Shown here: positions 34,592 through 42,405 of the stretch, one piece after another | Layout of the letters: each line of letters starts with the position of its first letter | Position numbering within the stretch: the first letter of the stretch is position 1 | Source of the DNA: Bog-532 sp036495425 | Lineage (GTDB): Bacteria; Actinomycetota; Actinomycetes; Streptosporangiales; Streptosporangiaceae | Direction of reading: 5' to 3' | Length of the DNA stretch: 64,000 bases | NCBI GenBank assembly: GCA_036495425.1 | Contig: DASXMW010000161.1 | Span: 1 to 64,000, forward strand | Position numbers and translations under genes: made by a program | Notes under the pieces: model-generated | Told to the model about the DNA's origin: nothing | What the model saw: the letters and a program-made list of their open reading frames with translations, nothing else | The model's database searches: none

Positions 34592-35617
34592 TTAGGAGCT
34601 GTCGGCGGTGTCGCGGCTGGCGAGGAGCCGCCGCAGTGAGTCCAGCCGGGCCTCGGCCCCGTGTTCGGCGGCCCAGGCGTCCAGGCCGCAGTCCGGGCCG
34701 AGATGATCGTCGCCGGGCGGGCAGCCCGCCGTTCCCTCGGCCAGGTCGGGGAAGGCCTCCAGCAGTCGCTGCGGCGTGACATGGCCCAGGCCGAAGCCGC
34801 GCACGCCCGGGGTGTCGATGATCCAGCCGCCGTCCGGCAGCGGCAGCGCCACCGCCGACGAGGACGTGTGCCGGCCGCGCCCGGTCACCGGGTTGACCGA
34901 GCCGGTCACCCGGTCGGCGTCCGGCACCAGCGCGTTGACCAGCGTGGACTTGCCCACCCCGGACTGCCCGATGAGCACGCTGATGTGGCCGTCCAGCGCC
35001 GCCCGCAGCCCGGCCAGCTGGTCGTCGTCCAGCGGCTGCCGGGTCACGTGGTAGGGCAGCCCGAGCGGACCGTAGACGGCCAGCACCTCGTCCGGCGGGG
35101 CCAGGTCGGCCTTGGTCAGGGCCAGCATCGGGCTGATCCCGGCGTCGTAGGCGGCGACCAGGCAGCGGTCCACGAACCGCAGCCGGGGCGGCGGCTGGGC
35201 CAGCGCGCACACGATCACCAGGTGCTCGGCATTGGCCACGATGACCCGCTCGACGGGGTCCGTGTCGTCGGCCGAACGCCGCAGGGCCGAGGTCCGCGGC
35301 TGGATGCGCACGATCCGGGCCAGCGTGCCCGGCTCCCCGGACACGTCGCCGGCCAGCACCACCCGGTCCCCGACCGCGACGCTGCGCCGCCCCAGCTCGC
35401 GGGCTTTCATGGCGGTGATCGTCCGGCCGTCGGTCAGGCACCCGTACCGGCCACGGTCGATGCTGGTCACGAAGCCTACCGGCGCGCCGGCGTGGGCCGG
35501 GCGGCGGCGTGTCCGCGGCCTCGTGCCCTTGCCCGGGCGGACCCGGACGTCGTCCTCGTCGAGGTCGGCGCGGGAGCGTGGGCTCAGCGCTCTGGCTCCC
35601 GTCGTGCCGTGTCGCAT
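34592..35617 (-). CDS. rsgA: Ribosome small subunit-dependent GTPase A
   Basis: A circularly permuted GTPase that helps late maturation of the 30S subunit. The 341-residue protein has an N-terminal OB fold (about 50-120), the permuted motif order G4 TKAD, G1 GQSGVGKST, G3 DTPG, and a C-terminal zinc motif with two Cys and a His in CPPGDDHLGPDC. ATG 35617 (MRHGTTGARAL) is preferred over the longer frame. In mycobacteria rsgA sits next to aroA and near an SRAP gene; here SRAP is the divergent neighbour and aroA is missing. Confidence 0.93.
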   Translation of the reverse strand: MRHGTTGARALSPRSRADLDEDDVRVRPGKGTRPRTRRRPAHAGAPVGFVTSIDRGRYGCLTDGRTITAMKARELGRRSVAVGDRVVLAGDVSGEPGTLARIVRIQPRTSALRRSADDTDPVERVIVANAEHLVIVCALAQPPPRLRFVDRCLVAAYDAGISPMLALTKADLAPPDEVLAVYGPLGLPYHVTRQPLDDDQLAGLRAALDGHISVLIGQSGVGKSTLVNALVPDADRVTGSVNPVTGRGRHTSSSAVALPLPDGGWIIDTPGVRGFGLGHVTPQRLLEAFPDLAEGTAGCPPGDDHLGPDCGLDAWAAEHGAEARLDSLRRLLASRDTADSS

Positions 35618-35754
35618 CGCATACCGTGACTGTAGCGGTTTGCGCGATGGCCGCCGGGGTGGCAAGCCTGGCGTCGGGGCGGCGCGGCCGGATCCGGTTC
35701 ACGTGACGGCTACGGGGCGGTCGGCTCTGGTTCCGGGTTTGGCCCATCGCCATT

Positions 35755-35780
35755 GCGGTAATGAAACGGCGCATTACCGC
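35755..35780 (+). promoter_or_regulatory. 9-bp inverted repeat upstream of SRAP gene
   Basis: GCGGTAATG (35755-35763) and CATTACCGC (35772-35780) form a perfect inverted repeat with an 8-base spacer, 37 bases before the SRAP ATG. The position suits an operator or 5' hairpin. It does not match the actinomycete LexA box GAACNNNNGTTC. The binding factor is unknown. Confidence 0.5.
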
Positions 35781-35817
35781 CAATTCTGGTGACGGCTTAC
35801 CTATCGGGATATGGGGC

Positions 35818-36600
35818 ATGTGCGGCCGATTTGTCTCTGCGCGCGAGCGGCAGGCGCTCATTGACGAGTTCAGCGTGGAACGCGACGAGGTGACCAGCGA
35901 ACTCGCGCTGGACTGGAACGTGGCCCCGACCGACAGCATCTACGCGGTGTTGACCCGGACCCCCCGCGACCAGCGCGACGGCCCGCTCGCCCGGGAACTG
36001 CACACCGTGCGCTGGGGCCTGATCCCGTCCTGGGCCAAGGACCCATTCAAGGGTGGGCGTGAGGGGAAAAGTACTGTCGGCCGTCTCATCAACGCGCGGG
36101 CCGAGACGGTCACAGCCAAGCCGTCGTTCCGCAGCGCCTTCGCCCGCCGCCGCTGCCTGATCCCGGCCGACGGCTACTACGAGTGGCGCACCGTGGCCAG
36201 CCCCGACGGCGGCAAGCCCCGCAAGCAGCCCTACTTCATCCACCGGGCCGACGGCACCGGCATGGCCTTCGCGGGCCTGTACGAGCTGTGGCGGGACCAG
36301 AGCCTGCCGTCCGACCACCCCAAGGCCTGGCTGTGGACCGCGACCATCATCACCACCACCGCCACCGACGAGGTGGGCTGGGTGCACGACCGGATGCCCA
36401 TGGTGATCAGCCCGGACCGCTGGGCCGAATGGCTGGATCCGGCCCCGGCCGACGCCGACCGGCTTCTGCACGCGATGGCGCCGGCCTCGGCCGACGCGCT
36501 GGAGACCCGTCCGGTGTCGACCGCCGTCAACTCGGTGCGCAACGACGGGCCGGACCTCATTGCTCCCGTGACTGAAGAGGTTGAGCTCGGGAACGCATGA
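35818..36600 (+). CDS. SRAP (YedK/HMCES) abasic-site processing protein
   Basis: This protein shields abasic sites in single-stranded DNA by forming a thiazolidine link through the N-terminal Cys2. The 260-residue protein starts MCGRF, so Cys2 is exposed after Met removal; this decides the start over upstream in-frame ATGs. Other site residues are Asn in NARAET, Glu in GYYEW, and His in VHDRMPMV. It belongs to the conserved rsgA-sigR neighbourhood. A 9-bp inverted repeat lies just upstream. Confidence 0.94.
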   Translation: MCGRFVSARERQALIDEFSVERDEVTSELALDWNVAPTDSIYAVLTRTPRDQRDGPLARELHTVRWGLIPSWAKDPFKGGREGKSTVGRLINARAETVTAKPSFRSAFARRRCLIPADGYYEWRTVASPDGGKPRKQPYFIHRADGTGMAFAGLYELWRDQSLPSDHPKAWLWTATIITTTATDEVGWVHDRMPMVISPDRWAEWLDPAPADADRLLHAMAPASADALETRPVSTAVNSVRNDGPDLIAPVTEEVELGNA

Positions 36601-36641
36601 CAGCCCGGCCTTGAGCGGGCGGACAGGAGACGGATGCTGCC

Positions 36642-36992
36642 GTGGACACCGTAGTCACACGTAAGCGCCTGCAGGAGATGCTCGACGGCCTGGACCGGTC
36701 GATCGCCGTGCTCGAGGGGGAGGCCCCGGGCAACGGCCAGGCCGACTCGCTCGACTTCGACCCGGCCGACGCGGGCGCCAACCTGTCCGAGACCGACCGG
36801 ACCGAGGCGGTCCTGCATTCGGCCCAGCAGCAGCGCGGCAACGTCCTGGCCGCCCTCAGCCGGATGACCGAAGGCACCTATGGCCTCTGCGTCGACTGCG
36901 GTAAACCAGTCCCCGACGGCCGCCTGGAAGCCCGCCCCGACGCCTCCCGCTGCGTCGCCTGCCAAGCCAAACACGACCGCCGCCAACGCTGA
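36642..36992 (+). CDS. TraR/DksA-type zinc-finger protein
   Basis: A 116-residue DksA/TraR-like protein with an N-terminal helical hairpin and a C-terminal four-Cys zinc finger (CVDCG ... CVACQ). DksA-like proteins act in the RNA polymerase secondary channel; the coiled-coil tip acidic residues are not obvious here, so activity is uncertain. GTG 36642 is used; AGGAGA lies somewhat far upstream. The gene follows SRAP by 41 bases on the same strand and probably shares its transcript. Confidence 0.82.
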   Translation: MDTVVTRKRLQEMLDGLDRSIAVLEGEAPGNGQADSLDFDPADAGANLSETDRTEAVLHSAQQQRGNVLAALSRMTEGTYGLCVDCGKPVPDGRLEARPDASRCVACQAKHDRRQR

Positions 36993-37046
36993 CCCCGATC
37001 GCCCTCCCGGTGGCCCGGGGAGTCACTTGCGCCCCAGGGGCAGCGG

Positions 37047-37919
37047 TTAGTGGCGGCGCGGTCGTTTGCGGGCGGAGACGACCAGCTGGACACCGACCGA
37101 CTCGTCGGGCCGGATGGCCAGTTCGGCTTCGACCAGGCGGTGGAGGCCTTTCGGGTCGCGCCGGAGGACGTGGGCCACGGTCGACGGGGAGAACACGGTC
37201 CGGGGGCGGATCCACATGACGCTCAGGCCCGCTTCTTCGAACAATTCCCGGACCTGCTCGGCGCCGAAGCAGCGGGTGATGGTGCCGTCGGGCCAGGGGA
37301 CGAGTACCACCTCCGCGTGCGGCAGGTCGGTCAGCTCGGCCCAGTGCCGCTGCTCGGCCAGCATGGCCATGCCCAGCACCAGCGAGTCGACGCAGGCCAG
37401 CACCTGGCCGCCCGGCCGGAGCACGCGGGCGATGTCGGCGATCAGGTGCTCGGCGGCCAGCTGCATGGACAGGGTGCGGTCCTCGGCCATCACGCCGTCC
37501 ACGCAGCCGTCGGCCAGGAACGACAGGGCCGCCAGGTCGGAGGAGACCCAGACGACCCGGCCGGGGTGGGTGCCGCCGGGGGACGGCGGCGGGTCGGGCG
37601 CGTCGCCGTTCAGGGCCGGGGGAACCAGGCCCGCGGGCACGCCGTCCATATGCTCGATGGGCCGGTGCAGGGGCCCGGCCACCCGCAGCACGGTATGGCC
37701 GGCCGTGGACGCGATCTGAGCAGTCCGCGCTCGCGGTCCCGAGATGTCGACCAGCAGGCGCCTCGCCGGTGGCAGCCAGGACGCGAGCTGCGCCTCGGCT
37801 ACCGCCCGGTGAAAGCGCCAGTAGGGCGACAGTGACCCAGGATCGCCAACGGCCGTGGCGCTGGCCGTAGGCCTCACCGTGACTCCTGCCGTGGCTGCGG
37901 CCACCTCTTTCTGCCGCAT
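37047..37919 (-). CDS. Class I SAM-dependent methyltransferase-like protein
   Basis: A 290-residue protein whose fold reads as a Rossmann methyltransferase: RLLVDISGPRARTAQIA (motif I region), VDGVMAEDRTL, and IARVLRPGGQVLACVDS (post-motif loop). ATG 37919 (MRQKEV) is the natural start. The gene lies divergently upstream of sigR with a roughly 300-base gap. Similar methyltransferase-like genes flank sigR in other actinomycetes as far as I recall. Substrate is unknown, and the degenerate glycine loop (DISGPR) leaves SAM binding uncertain. Confidence 0.7.
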   Translation of the reverse strand: MRQKEVAAATAGVTVRPTASATAVGDPGSLSPYWRFHRAVAEAQLASWLPPARRLLVDISGPRARTAQIASTAGHTVLRVAGPLHRPIEHMDGVPAGLVPPALNGDAPDPPPSPGGTHPGRVVWVSSDLAALSFLADGCVDGVMAEDRTLSMQLAAEHLIADIARVLRPGGQVLACVDSLVLGMAMLAEQRHWAELTDLPHAEVVLVPWPDGTITRCFGAEQVRELFEEAGLSVMWIRPRTVFSPSTVAHVLRRDPKGLHRLVEAELAIRPDESVGVQLVVSARKRPRRH

Positions 37920-38010
37920 GGATGCGAAGGGTATGTTCCCCGCCGCGGTCGGGTTCACCCCCGTCCGGACCGGAATGAGGACCGGAAATGAGGGTCCGGA
38001 ACGATCAGCC

Positions 38011-38036
38011 GGAATGAGGCGGCCAGCCGCCGTGTT
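38011..38036 (+). promoter_or_regulatory. Sigma-R-type promoter upstream of sigR
   Basis: GGAAT (38011-38015) and GTT (38034-38036) are separated by exactly 18 bases, the consensus recognised by sigma-R in Streptomyces (GGAAT-N18-GTT). Transcription would begin near 38043, giving a leader of about 175 bases before the sigR ATG. It implies positive autoregulation during thiol-oxidative stress, as known for sigRp2. It also reads away from the divergent methyltransferase gene. Confidence 0.75.
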
Positions 38037-38219
38037 CCAGTGCACATGCCAGTTGCATGCGGCGAACGTCCGGCGGCTTCCGCCGGCCTCAGCCTTGGCG
38101 CCCAGACCGCCCCGGGTACCCCGGTGGCGTCGCGGCCGGGCAATACTGTCAACCTCGGCGGCATGCCCCAGCCCTCTCGCGATGTATCCTCCCGGCCATA
38201 TGGTTTTCACAGGCCGGCC

Positions 38220-38876
38220 ATGCTGGATACTGAGGAGGTGGGTCCCGTCCCGGAGACACTAGAGCAGCGTGACCAACGGTTCGAACAGGACGTTCTGCCG
38301 TTCCTGGATCAGCTGTATTCCGCCGGGCTCCGGATGACCCGCAACCCGGCCGATGCCGAGGACCTGGTTCAGGAGACCTTCGCCAAGGCGTACGCGTCCT
38401 TCCACCAGTTCCAGCCGGGCACCAACCTGAAGGCCTGGCTGTTCCGCATCCTGACCAACACCTTCATCAACACCTACCGGAAGCGGCAGCGCGAGCCGCA
38501 GCGCTCCGGGGCGGAAGAGGTGGAGGACTGGCAGCTCGCCCGGGCGGCCTCGCACACCTCCAGCGGCCTGAAGTCCGCCGAGGCCGAGGCGCTGGAAGGG
38601 CTGCCCGACTCCGACATCAAGCGGGCCCTGCAGGCCCTGCCCGAGGATTTCCGCATCGCGGTCTACCTGGCGGACGTGGAAGGTTTCGCGTACAAGGAGA
38701 TCGCCGACATCATGGGAACACCGATCGGCACGGTGATGTCCCGGTTGCACCGGGGACGCCGGCAGTTGCGGGACATGCTGGAGGACTACGCCTCCGATCG
38801 TGGCCTCGTCCGGTCTGGGTCTGGATCCGCCAGCAATGGTGCGGCGGAGGGTGAGTCCGGGGAGGAAGCCCGATGA
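38220..38876 (+). CDS. sigR: ECF sigma factor SigR (SigH-type)
   Basis: The redox-responsive sigma factor that controls thioredoxin, mycothiol and proteostasis genes. The 218-residue protein has region 2 in DAEDLVQETFAKAYASFHQFQ and NLKAWLFRILTNTFINTYRK, and region 4 in GFAYKEIADIMGTPIGTVMSRLHRG. The rsrA ATG overlaps its stop (ATGA). ATG 38220 is taken; a GTG at 38238 is an alternative, since long and short SigR forms are known. A matching autoregulatory promoter lies upstream. Confidence 0.94.
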   Translation: MLDTEEVGPVPETLEQRDQRFEQDVLPFLDQLYSAGLRMTRNPADAEDLVQETFAKAYASFHQFQPGTNLKAWLFRILTNTFINTYRKRQREPQRSGAEEVEDWQLARAASHTSSGLKSAEAEALEGLPDSDIKRALQALPEDFRIAVYLADVEGFAYKEIADIMGTPIGTVMSRLHRGRRQLRDMLEDYASDRGLVRSGSGSASNGAAEGESGEEAR

Positions 38877-39142
38877 GCTGCGGTAAGCACCACGACACCC
38901 CCTGTACCGAGGTGCTGGATCGCATCTACGCCTACCTGGACGGTGAGCTCGACACCACCGACCAGTCGAAGGTGCGTCAGCACCTGGAGGAGTGCGGGCC
39001 CTGCCTGCGCGAGTTCGGCCTGGAAGAGGCGGTCAAGCGGCTGGTCCGCAAGCGCTGCTGCGACCCCGCCCCGGCCGACCTGCGGGCCAAGGTCCTGGTC
39101 CGGATCCAGGAGGTCCGGGCCACGATCGAAGTGGTCGACTGA
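38873..39142 (+). CDS. rsrA: Zinc anti-sigma factor RsrA
   Basis: The zinc-binding anti-sigma factor that holds SigR inactive until disulfide stress expels zinc. The 89-residue protein has the ZAS motif His37-x3-Cys41-x2-Cys44 and the additional ligand Cys11, the same positions as in Streptomyces RsrA, plus a Cys pair at 62-63. It is translated in overlap with sigR. The downstream 283 bases carry short hairpins (for example around 39157-39168 and 39297-39316) before the HD-GYP gene. Confidence 0.93.
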   Translation: MSCGKHHDTPCTEVLDRIYAYLDGELDTTDQSKVRQHLEECGPCLREFGLEEAVKRLVRKRCCDPAPADLRAKVLVRIQEVRATIEVVD

Positions 39143-39425
39143 CCCTTCCCCGTTCGGCCCGTACGGGCGATGGCCCCCGGGGCCAACATCAACTTGGGCC
39201 TACGCGGACGTGCCTCGCCGGGTTACGCTGGATTTCCGGTGACGCGCCGCGCCCTGCGGCTACCCCTCGCTCACCACAGGATTGTGACGCTCGACGCGTG
39301 ACCCTTGCCGGTCACGTGGGTTTGAGTCCGGGAGGAGACACGGGTGTGCTGCAACTAGGTATCACCTGGGGTTTACCGTGTCCGGTCTGAACTACGGCGT
39401 CACCTGGTCACGGTGAGGGGGGTAA
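39143..39425 (+). other. Leader region before HD-GYP gene
   Basis: No gene is seen. Two small hairpins occur: GCCC-GTAC-GGGC (39157-39168) and CGTGACC/GGTCACG (39297-39303, 39310-39316). The first may end the sigR-rsrA transcript. The long leader could hold a riboswitch, but I see none of the conserved cores of known cyclic-dinucleotide classes. GAGGGG just before 39426 is the ribosome site. Confidence 0.35.
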
Positions 39426-40757
39426 GTGGGCAGGCTCTCACGGGCCACGTGGCTTTACATCGGTGTCGTGGTCGCCGTGGCCGCGTTCCTGGTCGGGAAC
39501 GGCCCGTTCACGAACATCGTGTGGACCCAGGTCGCGGTCCTCGCGGTCCTGTTCCTGATCTGTGAGTCGACCCCGACCGCCATCCTGCCGTCCCGGCTGG
39601 CCTGGTCACCCGGGTACGCCGCCACCTTGGCCTCGGTGGTTCTGATTGGCCCGGTCGGCGCGGGCATCGTCGGGTTCGTCAGCGCGTTCAGCCTGCGCCG
39701 CGTGCCCCTGATCCAGCAGCGGATCTTCAACGGCGCCATGTACGCGCTCAGCGCGTACGCGGCCGGGCGGGTGTTCCTGGCCCTCGGCGGCACCGTCGGC
39801 ATCCCGGCCCGGGCCTCGTTCCCGCATCTGATCGGCCCGTTCGTGGGGGCCGCGGCCACCCACATCGTGGCCAACTACGGCCTGGTCACCGTGGTGCTCC
39901 GGCTGACCAGCGGTGGCGAGAGCGGCCGGGGCCTGCTGAACCTGCGGCTGTCCCTGCCCGACCTCGGCTACGCGGTGTTCGGCCTGCTGATCGCGGCCCT
40001 GTGGAGCGTGGTCGGGCTGTTCGCGCCGGTCCTGGTGCTGATCCCGTTGTTCGTGGCCCGCTGGGCCATCGCCCAGTTCGCCGACCAGCAGCGGGCCTAC
40101 GAGGCCACGTTGCGGGTGCTCTGCCAGGCGGTGGAGACCAAGGACTTCTACACCCGCGGCCACAGCGAGCGGGTGTCCAAGGGCTCGGTCATGATCGCCC
40201 GCGCCATCGGGATGCGGCCCGAGCGGGTGGAAGCGATCCGGTTCGCCGGCATGCTGCACGACGTGGGCAAGCTGGGCGTGCCGACCAAGGTGCTGCAGAA
40301 GAGCGGCAAGCTCACTGAAGAGGAGTACGCCGCGATCCAGCTGCACCCGATGCGTGGCCTGGAGATCATCCAGGAGATCGGTTTCCTGGACGAGGCCCTG
40401 GCCGGCATCATGCACCATCACGAGCGGATCGACGGCTGCGGCTACCCGATGGGCCTGGCCGGCGACGAGATCCCGGAGTTCGCCCGGGTCCTGGCCGTGG
40501 CCGACGCCTTCGACTGCATGACCTCCACCCGGTCCTACCGTGGGGCCCGGTCGGTGGCCGACGCCATCACCGAACTTCGCCGCTGCTCGGGCACCCAGTT
40601 CGACCCGGCCTTTGTCGACGCCCTGGTGGCCGCGGTCGGGCAGGACGGCTGGCAGAGCCCGGACGCGCCGATGCCGCCGCCCGATGAGCGGATCGAGGCG
40701 GCCGCGCACGACCACGACGACCCAGCCGTGCCGCTGCGCGTCATGGGCACCCGCTGA
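39426..40757 (+). CDS. Membrane-anchored HD-GYP phosphodiesterase
   Basis: A 443-residue protein with six to seven N-terminal membrane spans (about residues 10-215, MASE-like) and a C-terminal HD-GYP domain. The metal ligands are present: HSERVSKG near 246, His278-Asp279 in MLHDVGKLG, and HHERIDGCGYP at 331-341. HD-GYP proteins hydrolyse cyclic di-GMP, so this should be an active membrane phosphodiesterase whose sensor half detects an unknown cue. GTG 39426 follows GAGGGG. It is paired with a degenerate relative 14 bases downstream. Confidence 0.9.
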   Translation: MGRLSRATWLYIGVVVAVAAFLVGNGPFTNIVWTQVAVLAVLFLICESTPTAILPSRLAWSPGYAATLASVVLIGPVGAGIVGFVSAFSLRRVPLIQQRIFNGAMYALSAYAAGRVFLALGGTVGIPARASFPHLIGPFVGAAATHIVANYGLVTVVLRLTSGGESGRGLLNLRLSLPDLGYAVFGLLIAALWSVVGLFAPVLVLIPLFVARWAIAQFADQQRAYEATLRVLCQAVETKDFYTRGHSERVSKGSVMIARAIGMRPERVEAIRFAGMLHDVGKLGVPTKVLQKSGKLTEEEYAAIQLHPMRGLEIIQEIGFLDEALAGIMHHHERIDGCGYPMGLAGDEIPEFARVLAVADAFDCMTSTRSYRGARSVADAITELRRCSGTQFDPAFVDALVAAVGQDGWQSPDAPMPPPDERIEAAAHDHDDPAVPLRVMGTR

Positions 40758-40771
40758 GGCGCGGGACTTAC

Positions 40772-42106
40772 GTGAGCGTCAGCCAGAGCCAGAGCCGGAT
40801 CATGACCTCCGGTATGCGGACCCGGGCCCGGCGGCCCGCCAGCTCCGGCGGCCGGATGCTGGTCGCGGTGGCGGGCCTGCTGGTCGTGGTGGCGGTGGTG
40901 CAGACCGCCCTGACCGGGGTGAGCGCGGCCCGCTGGGCCATCGCGTTCGCGGCCCTGATCGCCCTGGGTGAGCTGCTCCGGCTCACCCTGCCCGGCGACC
41001 GGGAGGCGGCCCCGATCGGGACGGCCTCGGCCCTGGCCTACGCGCTGCTGATCCGGGTCGGGCCGGTACCGGCCCGGCACTCCGCGCTGCAGGTGGTGGC
41101 GGTGGCCGGGATCGGCATGATCCTGGGCGCCCTGCCGCATGTGGCCGTGGGCCGCCCGGCCCGGCTGCCCAGCATGGCGGCCCGGCTGGTCGCGGTGACC
41201 TGCGTCGCGTTCGTGTTCCGGCCGCTGGCCGGGACCCCGGCCGTGGTGCGGGACTGGTGGACGGCGTTTGCGGTGATGGCCGGGCTGGGTGCGCTGGCCT
41301 GGCTGGTCAAGCTGGTGATCGAGGCGGCCATCCGCGCCCGCGTGCTGCGGGCCCGGATGCGGGTCACCTTCACCGACGAACTGCGCGTCCAGTGGGCGCT
41401 GGGGGTGGCCGTGGTCGCCTCGGCCACGCTGATCGTGTTCGCCGCCGAGGCCATGGGGCTGGTCGCGGTGGCCGTGTTCATCGCCCCGCTGCTGGTCACG
41501 CAGGTGGCGTTCCGCCGCTACGCCGGTATCCGGGCCACCTACCTGCAGACGGTCCGCGCGCTGGCCCGGGTCACCGAGATCGGCGGCTACGTGGAGACCG
41601 GGCACTCGGACCGGGTCAGCCGGCTGGCCGTGGCCGTCGGCCGCGAGCTCGGCCTGGCCGAGCCGCAACTGCTGGAACTGCAGTACGCGGCGCTCATCCA
41701 CGACATCGGCCAGCTGTCGCTGCCCGACCCCATCCCGGGCGGGGCGACCGTGCTGGTGTCGCCGGAGGAGCAGCGGCAGATCGCGCAGCTGGGCGCCGAG
41801 GTCATCGAGCAGGCCAACGTGCTCGACAGTGTGGCCGGGATCGTCCGCCGCCAGAGCGACCCCTGTCGCGACCCGGCCGGCGCGGGCGCCAGCGCCGGGG
41901 CCGGCTACGCGCCGCCCCCGCTGAGCAGCCGGATCATCCGGGCCGTGAACGCCTTCGACGACCTGGTCGGCAGCTCATCCAACGCGGGCCGGGCCGCCGC
42001 GGTCGTGGACCGGCTGCGCCTGGACACCGCGACCGAGTACGACCCGGCGGTGGTGGAGGCCCTGGCCCGGGTCATCGCACGGCGGCCGCCGCGGCCCGCG
42101 CCGTAA
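40772..42106 (+). CDS. Membrane HD-domain protein, degenerate HD-GYP relative
   Basis: A 444-residue protein with the same layout as the preceding one: N-terminal membrane spans to about residue 245, then an HD domain. HSDRVSRLA and His310-Asp311 (LIHDIGQLSLP) remain, but the HHExxDGxGYP segment is replaced by VRRQSDPCRDPAGAG, so the GYP motif and two metal-ligand histidines are lost. It may be a catalytically dead partner or c-di-GMP sensor for the active neighbour (inference). The gap between the genes is 14 bases. GTG start. Confidence 0.82.
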   Translation: MSVSQSQSRIMTSGMRTRARRPASSGGRMLVAVAGLLVVVAVVQTALTGVSAARWAIAFAALIALGELLRLTLPGDREAAPIGTASALAYALLIRVGPVPARHSALQVVAVAGIGMILGALPHVAVGRPARLPSMAARLVAVTCVAFVFRPLAGTPAVVRDWWTAFAVMAGLGALAWLVKLVIEAAIRARVLRARMRVTFTDELRVQWALGVAVVASATLIVFAAEAMGLVAVAVFIAPLLVTQVAFRRYAGIRATYLQTVRALARVTEIGGYVETGHSDRVSRLAVAVGRELGLAEPQLLELQYAALIHDIGQLSLPDPIPGGATVLVSPEEQRQIAQLGAEVIEQANVLDSVAGIVRRQSDPCRDPAGAGASAGAGYAPPPLSSRIIRAVNAFDDLVGSSSNAGRAAAVVDRLRLDTATEYDPAVVEALARVIARRPPRPAP

Positions 42107-42146
42107 CCTCTATGCTGCTCGGTGGCAGCTGAGGAAGGGAGCTCGT

Positions 42147-42359
42147 GTGGCTGAGGTCCGGGCCGAGATGGTCGCGAACGTGTGGAAGGTGGTCGCGGCC
42201 GAGGGCCAGCAGATTGGCGCGGGCGACACCCTGGTCATCCTGGAGTCGATGAAGATGGAGATCCCGGTGCTGGCCGAGGATCCCGGCACGCTGTCCAAGC
42301 TCAACGTGGCCGAGGGTGACGTGGTGCAGGAAGGCGACCTGATCGCCGTCATCGACTGA
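42147..42359 (+). CDS. Biotinylated protein TB7.3-like (biotinyl domain)
   Basis: A 70-residue stand-alone biotinyl/lipoyl domain with the biotin-acceptor motif ESMKMEIPV. Its length and sequence closely match the mycobacterial biotinylated protein TB7.3 (Rv3221c), which is encoded between rshA and pdtaS. AAGGGAG (42135-42141) precedes the GTG. No carboxylase subunit gene is nearby, so the enzyme it serves is unknown, but biotin genes bioF and bioD lie 4-6 kb away, inside the same conserved neighbourhood. Confidence 0.92.
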   Translation: MAEVRAEMVANVWKVVAAEGQQIGAGDTLVILESMKMEIPVLAEDPGTLSKLNVAEGDVVQEGDLIAVID

Positions 42360-42405
42360 CCCGCCCCGGCATCCAGAGCCAGCCGGGCCAGCCGGCCCGG
42401 CCCGG

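Noticed and set aside
32592..35939. Very long open frames on both strands (32592-34457 plus, 33270-35939 minus)
   Set aside because: They result from high GC at third positions. Only their ends contain real genes (DUF2087 at 34131-34457 and hisN at 33270-34055), which have starts, motifs and ribosome sites.
39143..39425. Possible cyclic-dinucleotide riboswitch before the HD-GYP gene
   Set aside because: The leader is long enough and has two hairpins, but none of the conserved cores of GEMM or ydaO-type riboswitches is visible.
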